DNA of 10,845 nt from Caldilineaceae bacterium (GTDB taxonomy: Bacteria; Chloroflexota; Anaerolineae; Caldilineales; Caldilineaceae). The first letter of the stretch is position 1. The number at the start of each line of letters is the position of its first letter. Shown in pieces: positions 1 to 5,958 of the stretch. Made by a program: the position numbers and the translations under genes. The notes below the pieces were generated by a model. That model was not told where the DNA came from, did not search any database, and saw only the letters and a program-made list of their open reading frames with translations. The stretch spans positions 1-10,845 of the forward strand of contig JAPKMV010000062.1 of the NCBI GenBank assembly GCA_026645635.1, read 5' to 3'.

Positions 1-355
1 CGAGCTTCTTCCACCAGGCATAGCCGGCGATGGCCAGCACGCCGCCCACCAGCCCGCCGTAAATGCCCAGACCGCGGAAGCCGCCGCTCCAGAAATTGAT
101 GATTTCGATGGGGTTCTGTCGATAATACTCGAAGCCGATGCCGTTGGCCGGTGTGCTGAAAACATGGTAGAGCCGTGCGCCGATGATGCCGATGACCAAC
201 GCCCACGCCAGCATGTTCCAGACGTGATCGGGGTTCTCGCCGGCCTTGGCCGCCGTGCGCGAGGCCAGCCACGTTCCCAACACTGCGCCGCCGACGATAA
301 AGACGCCGTACCAGTGCAGGGAAAAGGGGCCGAGTTGAAAGATGACTGGATTCAT
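1..355 (-). CDS. lgt: Prolipoprotein diacylglyceryl transferase, N-terminal part (gene cut by window edge)
   Basis: Lgt is the polytopic inner-membrane enzyme that transfers diacylglycerol from phosphatidylglycerol to the lipobox cysteine of prelipoproteins, the first step of lipoprotein maturation. About 118 codons are visible on the reverse strand. The N-terminus reads MNPVIFQLGPFSLHWYGVFI, with the HWYG motif at residues 14-17. GARLYHV follows at 59-65 and GGFRGLGIYGGLVGG at 91-105, both in the places expected for Lgt, among hydrophobic segments. The HGG position that holds an essential His in E. coli Lgt is a Tyr here; I recall Tyr or Trp at this site in other phyla, so I do not call it inactive. 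The ATG at 353-355 has a good ribosome binding site, AAGGAG at 362-367, six bases upstream. The 3' two thirds lie outside the window. A lipoprotein gene starts divergently 178 bp away. Confidence 0.93.
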   Translation of the reverse strand, partial: MNPVIFQLGPFSLHWYGVFIVGGAVLGTWLASRTAAKAGENPDHVWNMLAWALVIGIIGARLYHVFSTPANGIGFEYYRQNPIEIINFWSGGFRGLGIYGGLVGGVLAIAGYAWWKKL

Positions 356-367
356 GCCGAACTCCTT

Positions 368-402
368 CGAGTTGCGAGGGGCGAGTTGCGAGGGGCGAGG
401 GG
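368..402. repeat. 14-bp direct tandem repeat, 2.5 copies
   Basis: Two perfect copies of CGAGTTGCGAGGGG (368-381 and 382-395) are followed by a partial CGAGGGG (396-402). The array sits in the 5' leader of lgt, and its edge abuts the lgt ribosome binding site at 362-367. It does not encode a recognisable product and looks like a simple-sequence or dispersed intergenic repeat. Confidence 0.7.
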
Positions 403-466
403 CGCTGCCGCCACCGCCTTTCTCCTGCCTGCGCCTCAACGGGTTTGTAACAACCTTGCCGTCGCA

Positions 467-499
467 ACAAACCTGGTTGCTGACAGAAATCAGGTTTGT
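467..499. repeat. 33-bp near-palindrome (operator or REP-like element)
   Basis: The arms ACAAACCTG (467-475) and CAGGTTTGT (491-499) pair perfectly. The inner bases continue in the same register (TT/AA and CTG/CAG around a central A at 483), so 14 of 16 base pairs match as DNA. A third related word, GGTTTGT, lies at 442-448, so copies at 442, 467 and 493 alternate in orientation at about 25-bp spacing. The element lies between the divergent lgt and lipoprotein genes, just upstream of a weak -10-like TATAGA at 514-519. It could be a dimeric regulator site or a dispersed repeat; the sequence alone does not decide. Confidence 0.6.
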
Positions 500-533
500 G
501 ACTGAACGCTGAGTATAGAGGGGATCAACGCAA

Positions 534-995
534 ATGCCAAAGCTATGGGCTATTTTGCTGACGCTGCTGGCCTTGACCGGTTGTGCGCGCACGGCGCCAG
601 TGCTCCCCACGCCGGCGCCCCAGCCTACGCCGACCGCGCCGGCCTTTGTCACCGCCGACGCAGAAATCGCGCTGCCGCAGCTCGTCGCCGCCGAACGGGA
701 CGCCGCGATCCGCGGCGACCGGCCGCTCCTGGCGCAGTTGTGGGCGCCCGACGCGCGCATCGTGGACAGCCGCGGCACAGTGGAGACGGCGGATGACTTC
801 ATCTGGCAGGGCCGCGCCGCCATTCTCGACCGCTACGACCTGGCGGTCTTTCCCAGCCCGCCGCCGGCCTTTGCCACACCGCCCGCCTTTTCACCGCAAA
901 GGGAAGGCGACATCGCCACGGCCACCCTGGGCAACGATCGTTGGCGCTTCCAGTGGGACGGCCAGCGCTGGTGGCTGCTGGAGTTGCGTTACTGA
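534..995 (+). CDS. Small lipoprotein with NTF2/SnoaL-like domain
   Basis: The 153-residue product begins with a classical type II signal peptide: Lys3, a Leu/Ala-rich stretch and the lipobox LTGC at residues 14-17, with Cys17 as the lipidated residue. A Pro/Thr/Ala-rich linker (about 18-38) follows. Residues about 45-153 resemble the SnoaL/NTF2-like cone fold: an amphipathic opening helix (VAAERDAAIRGDRPLLAQLW), then APDARIVDSRGT, WQGRAAILDRY, and a Trp-rich final strand ending FQWDGQRWWLLELRY. Such domains often bind small ligands or mediate association; no catalytic residues can be assigned, so the function is unknown. The protein should sit on the outer face of the cytoplasmic membrane. 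The ATG at 534 follows a modest AGAGGGG at 517-523. The TGA stop overlaps the first bases of the palindrome at 994-1089. Confidence 0.82.
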   Translation: MPKLWAILLTLLALTGCARTAPVLPTPAPQPTPTAPAFVTADAEIALPQLVAAERDAAIRGDRPLLAQLWAPDARIVDSRGTVETADDFIWQGRAAILDRYDLAVFPSPPPAFATPPAFSPQREGDIATATLGNDRWRFQWDGQRWWLLELRY

Positions 996-1089
996 TAGAC
1001 CGCGGATTAGGCGGATGCGGCGGATTTACACGGATTTTTCTGATTTTATCCGCGAGAATCCGCCAAATCCGTCGCATCCGCGGTCTATC
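994..1089. repeat. 96-bp imperfect palindrome between convergent genes (putative bidirectional transcription end / dispersed element)
   Basis: The arms 994-1035 and 1048-1089 pair in a single register (i + j = 2083) with 34 of 42 Watson-Crick pairs, leaving a 12-base T-rich loop. Each arm is built of four CGGAT words (starts 1003, 1012, 1021 and 1031; mirror ATCCG at 1048, 1058, 1067 and 1076), so it is also a short-period repeat. The left edge contains the TGA of the lipoprotein gene and the right edge the TAG of the M28-like gene. No T-tract follows either arm, so it is not a textbook intrinsic terminator. Its position suggests it ends or protects both transcripts. Confidence 0.85.
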
Positions 1090-2029
1090 CTTCCCCACCC
1101 TCCAGCCAAACTTCCAGCGTGCGCCCTACCCTTTCCAAAGTAGCCGCGCTGACCTGTTCCAGCGTGTCCAGCGTCGTGGCGGCGTAGGGATAGTCGGCGC
1201 CGAAAATGTGGATCATATCGATCTGCGCCTCATCGAAGGGCGTCGGGTAATCCACAGACGGCGGCTTGATCTCTGCCTGGAAGGTGTCGCCCCAGCCTAG
1301 CTCTGCGGCCGTCTGCCACAGGGCGCCTTGCAGCGTGCGGTCATCCGTGGCGCGCTGATAGAAGACCTGACCTTCCGCACCCACTTGATCCAGATCGACG
1401 ACGAACTGCGGCGCCGCACAGCGCGGCACGCTCTCCGGCTGGCTGTCGACGAAGATCTGGCTGCCCATGTGAGGCGACCAGCCCGGCAGCCCGCTGTTGG
1501 CCTCGGCGTCGAAGAAGGCCAGGCAGAGGGTGTGGCCGGTGGCGTCGACATCCAGCGTGCGCGCCAGTTCCACCAGCACGGCGACGCCCGCGGCATTGGC
1601 ATTGGCGCCGGGCGTCGGCTGCATCTGCTGCGCCGGATCCGGGTCGGCGTCCGCAGCCAGGCGCGTGTCGTAATGGGTGGTAAGGAGCGCGACCGGCGCG
1701 CCCGCCTGACCGGGACTGCGGATGCCGATGATGTTGCGACCCGACAGCGTATCACCGATGGTGATGGGCTGGATCACGACGTCCCAGCCCAGGACGCGCA
1801 GTTGCTCGATCAGCCAGTCGCCCGTGCGTTGATTGCCTTCGGCGCCGGTGCTGCGCACGCCAAACTCAAGCTGTCGCGCGACGTTGGCCTGCGCCTTCTC
1901 GCCGGAAAACGGCTCGTCGATGATCTCCGGGCGCAGCAGACCATAGCCCAGATAGCCGAAGAAGAAGACCGCCGCCAGCAAGATGCCGACCAGCACCAGC
2001 TCGACGCTGTATGCCCGAAGCCGCTGCAT
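1085..2029 (-). CDS. Membrane-anchored M28 / glutaminyl-cyclase-like protein, apparently lacking its metal ligands
   Basis: The 314-residue product has one N-terminal membrane segment (about 10-32) and an extracytoplasmic-looking domain of the M28 zinc peptidase / bacterial glutaminyl cyclase type. Landmarks are TTHYDTR (117-123), GANANAAG (141-148), FFDAEANSGLPGW (172-184), VDLDQVG (211-217), DYPTPF (260-265) and DYPYAATTLDT (279-289). In active relatives as I recall them these read GAND(G/S), FDAED or FDGEE, DDHxPF and YPxWHTT. Here the Asp, second acidic residue and His that bind zinc are all Ala (144, 177, 284), and the DDH site is DYP. The acidic residues Glu176 and Asp214 remain. The frame is clean, so this looks like a pseudoenzyme, perhaps a binding or scaffolding protein. 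It is the last gene of the run, six bases after der, and its TAG lies in the 994-1089 palindrome. Confidence 0.85.
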   Translation of the reverse strand: MQRLRAYSVELVLVGILLAAVFFFGYLGYGLLRPEIIDEPFSGEKAQANVARQLEFGVRSTGAEGNQRTGDWLIEQLRVLGWDVVIQPITIGDTLSGRNIIGIRSPGQAGAPVALLTTHYDTRLAADADPDPAQQMQPTPGANANAAGVAVLVELARTLDVDATGHTLCLAFFDAEANSGLPGWSPHMGSQIFVDSQPESVPRCAAPQFVVDLDQVGAEGQVFYQRATDDRTLQGALWQTAAELGWGDTFQAEIKPPSVDYPTPFDEAQIDMIHIFGADYPYAATTLDTLEQVSAATLERVGRTLEVWLEGGEG

Positions 2030-2035
2030 AGCCGC

Positions 2036-3421
2036 CTAATTCTTCTCGTCGGCATGGCGCCGCGCCCGGAAGAAGATGCGCAGCGGCGTGCCCTCGAAGG
2101 GATAATAGGCGCGCAGCCGGTTTTCCAGATAGCGCTCGTAGGAGAAATGCACCAGATCATCGTCGTTGACAAAGATCACAAAGGTGGGCGGTTCGGTCTC
2201 GACCTGTGAACCGTAGTAGATGCGCAGCGCGCGCCCCTGGCGCGAGGGCGGCTGAGCCGCATCGTAGGCAGCGCGGAGAAATTCGTTGACCTCACTCGTG
2301 CTCAGGCGATGGCGCCGCGCCTCGGCCACGCGCAGCGCAGTCGGCAGCACCTGGTGAATGCGCTGGCGCGTCTTGGCGCTGATAAAGATCACCGGCACGT
2401 AATCCATAAACTTGAGCGCCTCGCGCACTGTTTTGGCATACTCGTGCAGGGTGTTGCTGTCTTTCTCCAGCGCGTCCCATTTGTTAATTACCACCACCGC
2501 GCTCTTGTACTTTTCCAGGATGTAGCCCGCCACATGCGTATCCTGCGCGGTGACGCCGTCCAGCGCGTCGATCACCAGCAGCGCCACATCGGCGCGGTCG
2601 ATGGCGCGCATACTGCGCAGCACGCTGTACTGCTCGATGCCCTGCTCCACCCGCCCGCGGCGGCGGATGCCGGCGGTGTCGATGAGCGTGATGGGCTGCC
2701 CGTCGTACATGATCGTCATGTCGATGGGGTCGCGCGTCGTGCCGGGGATGTCACTGACGATAGCGCGCTCCTGGCCGGTCAGCGCGTTGAGCAGGCTGCT
2801 CTTGCCCACGTTGGGCCGGCCGACGATGGCGATGCCGACGGCGCCGCTCTCCTCTTCTTCCGCAGGATAGGCGGGCAGCACCTTCACCAACTCGTCCAGC
2901 AGGTCGCCCACGCCATCGCCGTGGTAGGCGCTGATGGGATACGGCTCGCCCAGCCCCAGCCCCCAGAATTCGACGGCGTCCTGCTGCACCCGTTGATGCT
3001 CGGCCTTGTTGACGGCCAGGAAGACCGGTTTTAGCGACTGGCGCAGCACCTCCGCCACCTCTTCGTCGCCGGCGGTCAGCCCGTCGCGGCCATCCACCAC
3101 CAGGATCACGGCGTCGGCCTCCTCGATGGCCAGCCTGGCCTGCGCCTGAATGAAGGTGAGAAAGCGCGACGAATCGGAGCCGGCCTGCGGCGTGGCGGTG
3201 CGCCGCTCGTCGGCCATCGCCTCCGGCGCTTCCAGGCCGCCCGTGTCGATGACGATGAAGCCGACGCCGTTCCAGAAGCTGTCGCCGTAGATGCGGTCGC
3301 GCGTCGTGCCGGGGATGTCCTCGACGATGGCGGTCGGGCGCCCGATCAGGCGGTTGAAGAGGGTTGATTTTCCTACGTTGGGGCGGCCTACAAGCGCCAC
3401 CACCGGTTTGCGTTGTTGCAT
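2036..3421 (-). CDS. der: Ribosome-assembly GTPase Der (EngA), tandem GTPase domains
   Basis: Der is a cytosolic double GTPase needed for maturation of the 50S ribosomal subunit. The 461-residue product has the full family layout. GTPase domain 1 shows GRPNVGKST (12-20), PGTTRD (37-42), DTGG (59-62) and NKAE (138-141). GTPase domain 2 shows GRPNVGKSS (201-209), PGTTRD (226-231), DTAG (248-251), NKWD (313-316) and SAK (348-350). A KH-like C-terminal domain covers about 365-455. The first G4 motif ends in Glu rather than Asp, which also occurs in other Der proteins. A short polar insertion (about 67-90) lies after DTGG of domain 1. The ATG at 3421 is 20 bases after the cdaR stop, with a weak GAGAAAA upstream; the next gene starts six bases after the TAG. 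Co-transcription with cdaR is therefore likely. Confidence 0.97.
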   Translation of the reverse strand: MQQRKPVVALVGRPNVGKSTLFNRLIGRPTAIVEDIPGTTRDRIYGDSFWNGVGFIVIDTGGLEAPEAMADERRTATPQAGSDSSRFLTFIQAQARLAIEEADAVILVVDGRDGLTAGDEEVAEVLRQSLKPVFLAVNKAEHQRVQQDAVEFWGLGLGEPYPISAYHGDGVGDLLDELVKVLPAYPAEEEESGAVGIAIVGRPNVGKSSLLNALTGQERAIVSDIPGTTRDPIDMTIMYDGQPITLIDTAGIRRRGRVEQGIEQYSVLRSMRAIDRADVALLVIDALDGVTAQDTHVAGYILEKYKSAVVVINKWDALEKDSNTLHEYAKTVREALKFMDYVPVIFISAKTRQRIHQVLPTALRVAEARRHRLSTSEVNEFLRAAYDAAQPPSRQGRALRIYYGSQVETEPPTFVIFVNDDDLVHFSYERYLENRLRAYYPFEGTPLRIFFRARRHADEKN

Positions 3422-3441
3422 CAGGTTTTTTCTCGATCGCG

Positions 3442-5061
3442 CTAAGGCGCTTGTCCGCCGGTTTGGGCGGGCGAAATTTCCAGTGTGCTGGTCAGCGGCG
3501 CAGTGGCCGTGCTGCTGGCCGCATTGGTAATCGGGCTGGTTGCCGTCAGCTCGCTGCCGTTGTTGGCGGCGGCGTCCGCGTCGGCCTCTGGCGTGGCGTC
3601 GGCCTCTGGCGTGGCGTCGGCGTCAAGCGGCAGCGCAGGCAGCGCCAGTTCGTCCGGCTCTGCGCTTTCCGTCTGCTGGCGGATGACCACTTCCACCGTC
3701 TCCGGGATCACGCCTTCCAGCGTAAACTCGCCGGGCAGCACCACGCGCGGTCTGACAATATGCGTCCCACCGATCAGATTGGTCAAATCCAGGATCACGA
3801 AGATGTCATCCTGGTTGAGCGCGCTCAAGGAGCGCACCGGACCGCTGAGGATCACGTCCACCTCGCGCAGCGCGCTGTCCGCAGTCAGCCCGGGACTCAG
3901 CCCTTGCTGCACCAGCGGCTGTGTGATCGTCATTCCGTCTTCGATGGCGGTGACGCCGGCCGACGCGATCACGGTGTTGCCGTCGAACGAGGTGATGCCC
4001 GCGGGCAGCAGCAGCGACAGCCGCTGTCGCACATCGCTGGCTGCACCCGCCAGCGACAGCGTCTCCGTCTCGACGTAGCCGGGCACCTGGCTGAGCGCGT
4101 CGCTGTCGCCCAGCAGCACGACGGTGGACGGCTCCACCTTGACGCTGTTGAGCCGGTAGCCGTCGGCGGGACGACCGGCCAGCTTGACGCGCACGGCCAC
4201 CTCTTTGCGCCCCGGCCACTGCTCCACCGGCACCAGCACATGGGTGAGGTTTGGCTCGACACGCACCCCGGCCACCGGCCGGTTCTGCGCATCCACCGCG
4301 ACGATGGTTTCGTTGCGCTCAACCTGGCTTTTGGCATTGCGCAGATAGACCTCGGCGCGGGCGCGGCTCACCTGCTGCACCTGGGAGGCGGGGCCGCTGA
4401 CGGTGGCCGTCACCGGTTCGAGGATGGCCGGCTGCCAATCATAGCCGAAGGCGGTGCCGTCCATGATGTCGGCCTGAACAGGCACCTCCTTGCGCAGCAG
4501 CGGGTCGAGCGACACGGTGATCTGCGGCAACTGCACATCGACAATCGTCACCTGCGGGTCACGGCTGACGACGCGCACCGGCACCGTGCTCTCGCCGGGG
4601 CCAAGCCCGGTCAGGTCAAGGGTGGCGCGAAAGTCGGTGGGGTCGATGCCCTGCCACGAACTGCGCGGGGCGCGCAGCCGCAGCCGCACCGCTTCGTCGG
4701 ACAGATCCTCGACCACAGCGAGATTCTCGCCCAGACCCAGCACCGTCACCGGCACGCTGCTCTGCAGCTCCTGCGTCATCAGCGGGTTTTCCTCGTTGAT
4801 CGCCACGAGCCAGATCACCAGCGCCAGGCCGAGCGCAGCCAGCAGCAGCCCCAGGTCGGTGCGGCGCACGCGCAGTCGCGGTCCTCGCCGCGGTGCGCCG
4901 TTCTGCGTCCGCCCGCTCAGTTGGAGTTCTTCGAGCAGGTTCTCGTCGATTGGTTCGTCCGGCCCACGTTCGCCGGCTGTGTCCTGTCCTAGCATTGATT
5001 GGTCACCAGGGTGACGCTTGACGGGCAATGGATGCAGACAAAAGCACCCATCGTGCGTCAC
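3442..5061 (-). CDS. cdaR: CdaR-like YbbR-domain protein, probable regulator/partner of CdaA
   Basis: The 539-residue product has a cytoplasmic N-terminal tail, one membrane segment (about 70-88, ending IWLVAINEENP) and roughly four extracytoplasmic YbbR repeats (about 95-180, 180-270, 270-365 and 370-455). The repeats show the recurring pattern of valine-rich strands (VPVTVLGL, VPVQADI, VAVRVKL, VDVILSG) with VEPSTV- and LDLTNL-like turns. In Firmicutes CdaR is encoded beside CdaA, binds it and tunes c-di-AMP output. The gene starts eight bases after the cdaA stop, supporting the same partnership. The last 75 residues or so are an Ala/Thr/Pro/Glu/Asp tail without fold signature, containing a six-residue repeat. 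The start is uncertain: GTG at 5061 is the longest choice, but ATG at 4995 is also possible; neither has a strong ribosome binding site, and the extra 22 residues look atypical. Confidence 0.88.
   Translation of the reverse strand: MTHDGCFCLHPLPVKRHPGDQSMLGQDTAGERGPDEPIDENLLEELQLSGRTQNGAPRRGPRLRVRRTDLGLLLAALGLALVIWLVAINEENPLMTQELQSSVPVTVLGLGENLAVVEDLSDEAVRLRLRAPRSSWQGIDPTDFRATLDLTGLGPGESTVPVRVVSRDPQVTIVDVQLPQITVSLDPLLRKEVPVQADIMDGTAFGYDWQPAILEPVTATVSGPASQVQQVSRARAEVYLRNAKSQVERNETIVAVDAQNRPVAGVRVEPNLTHVLVPVEQWPGRKEVAVRVKLAGRPADGYRLNSVKVEPSTVVLLGDSDALSQVPGYVETETLSLAGAASDVRQRLSLLLPAGITSFDGNTVIASAGVTAIEDGMTITQPLVQQGLSPGLTADSALREVDVILSGPVRSLSALNQDDIFVILDLTNLIGGTHIVRPRVVLPGEFTLEGVIPETVEVVIRQQTESAEPDELALPALPLDADATPEADATPEADADAAANNGSELTATSPITNAASSTATAPLTSTLEISPAQTGGQAP
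3578..3621. repeat. 18-bp tandem repeat inside the cdaR tail (about 2.4 copies)
   Basis: Positions 3578-3603 recur exactly 18 bases later, giving 44 bp with an 18-bp period. It encodes the reiterated DATPEA segment in the low-complexity C-terminal tail of the YbbR protein. The period is a multiple of three, so copy-number change would lengthen or shorten the tail without a frameshift. Confidence 0.8.
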
Positions 5062-5069
5062 TCGTCACG

Positions 5070-5843
5070 CTACAGCGTCGAATAAAAGTCACTCAAAACG
5101 GTGCGCAGCCGCCGCGCGTCGATGCGCACGATGCGGCCGTTGCGCACCACCGAGATGCGCCCCGTCTCCTCCGACACGACGACGACCAGCGCATCGGATT
5201 GTTCGGAGACGCCCAGCGCCGCGCGGTGCCGGGTGCCCATCTGCGAGTCCGACAGTTCGCGGTCGGTGAGCGGCAGCACACAACTTGCCGCCACCACCCG
5301 GTCGCCGGCGAGCACCGCCGCGCCGTCGTGCAGCGCCGTGTTTGGAAAAAAGATCGTCGTCAGCAGTTCGTAGCTGACTTCGCTGTCCAGACGCACGCCG
5401 CGGTCGGTGATGTCGCCCAGCGGCGTGACGCCCTGGAAGACCAGCAGCGCGCCGATGCGGCGCTGCGCCATGAACTCCACCGCGCGCACGACTTCGTTGA
5501 TCACGCCCTGGGTACGGGTGGTGTCGCCGCGCCGCGTCCAGAGTGGCGCGGAACGGCCCAGCCGTTCCAACGCGCGACGCAGTTCGGGCTGAAAAATCAC
5601 CGGGATCGCAAAGACGATCATCGGCAGGCTGTTGCGCACCAGCCAGTTGAAGGCGGGCAGGTCGATCACCAGCCGCAGCGCGGCGATGACCACAGCTACG
5701 ATCAGGATGCCGCGCAGCAACTGTAGCGCCTGTGTGCCGCGAAAGACGCGCAGCAGCATGAAGATGACCAGCCCTACCAGCAGCAGATCAAGCAGGTTGC
5801 GCCAGTCAAATAGGCGATACAGTGAAGCAAATACGTCAGGCAT
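5070..5843 (-). CDS. cdaA: Diadenylate cyclase CdaA (DAC/DisA_N domain)
   Basis: CdaA condenses two ATP into the second messenger c-di-AMP, which controls potassium and osmolyte transport and cell-wall balance. The 257-residue product has the standard length and layout: three hydrophobic segments (about 17-36, 43-60 and 66-83), a short linker with [14 protein letters not shown] (83-96), and a cytoplasmic DAC domain (about 110-240). The catalytic DGA motif is LHDGA (171-175), and the ATP-contacting motif is GTRHRA (203-208), both intact, so the enzyme should be active. The ATG at 5843 lacks an obvious ribosome binding site. The 115 bp upstream hold two hairpins (5879-5909 and 5911-5935). The gene is followed after eight bases by cdaR, the usual pairing. 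The upstream neighbour is an HD phosphohydrolase. Confidence 0.96.
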   Translation of the reverse strand: MPDVFASLYRLFDWRNLLDLLLVGLVIFMLLRVFRGTQALQLLRGILIVAVVIAALRLVIDLPAFNWLVRNSLPMIVFAIPVIFQPELRRALERLGRSAPLWTRRGDTTRTQGVINEVVRAVEFMAQRRIGALLVFQGVTPLGDITDRGVRLDSEVSYELLTTIFFPNTALHDGAAVLAGDRVVAASCVLPLTDRELSDSQMGTRHRAALGVSEQSDALVVVVSEETGRISVVRNGRIVRIDARRLRTVLSDFYSTL

Positions 5844-5878
5844 CAGCAGTTACACGGTTTGGCGTCCGGCGTGGGCAG

Positions 5879-5935
5879 GCTTCAGCGGCGCTTGCTGCGC
5901 CATTGAAGCTAACGCACGCGGCGCTGGGGTGCGTT
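5879..5935. repeat. Two adjacent hairpins in the HD-gene / cdaA intergenic region
   Basis: Hairpin one pairs 5879-5891 with 5897-5909 (outer GCTTCA/TGAAGC, inner GGCGC/GCGCC) around a five-base loop, with one mismatch and one wobble. Hairpin two pairs AACGCAC (5911-5917) with GTGCGTT (5929-5935) around an 11-base loop. They lie one base apart, between the stop of the HD gene at 5959 and the cdaA start at 5843. No T-tract follows on the transcribed strand, so a simple terminator is unlikely. They could be an RNA processing or leader structure, or a dispersed palindromic repeat. Confidence 0.6.
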
Positions 5936-5958
5936 CCTTCTAGTACAGACTTCAGTCG

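Noticed and set aside
164..505. Plus-strand open frame opposite lgt and its leader
   Set aside because: The opposite strand encodes the conserved N-terminus of Lgt with a good ribosome binding site; this frame runs through the repeat region and has no motif.
994..1089. Reading the CGGAT palindrome as a CRISPR fragment or a standard intrinsic terminator
   Set aside because: There are no unique spacers of constant length, and no T-tract follows the stem on either strand; it is a single palindrome of short words.
3000..3008. Der first G4 motif reads NKAE rather than NKxD, considered as a lost GTPase function
   Set aside because: Glu at this position is known in other Der proteins, and all other G motifs are intact, so no loss is claimed.
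3364..4992. Very long plus-strand open frame (over 500 codons) opposite der and cdaR
   Set aside because: It is rich in His, Arg and Gln with no domain pattern, and mirrors the codon structure of the clearly real minus-strand genes; an antisense shadow of GC-rich coding DNA.
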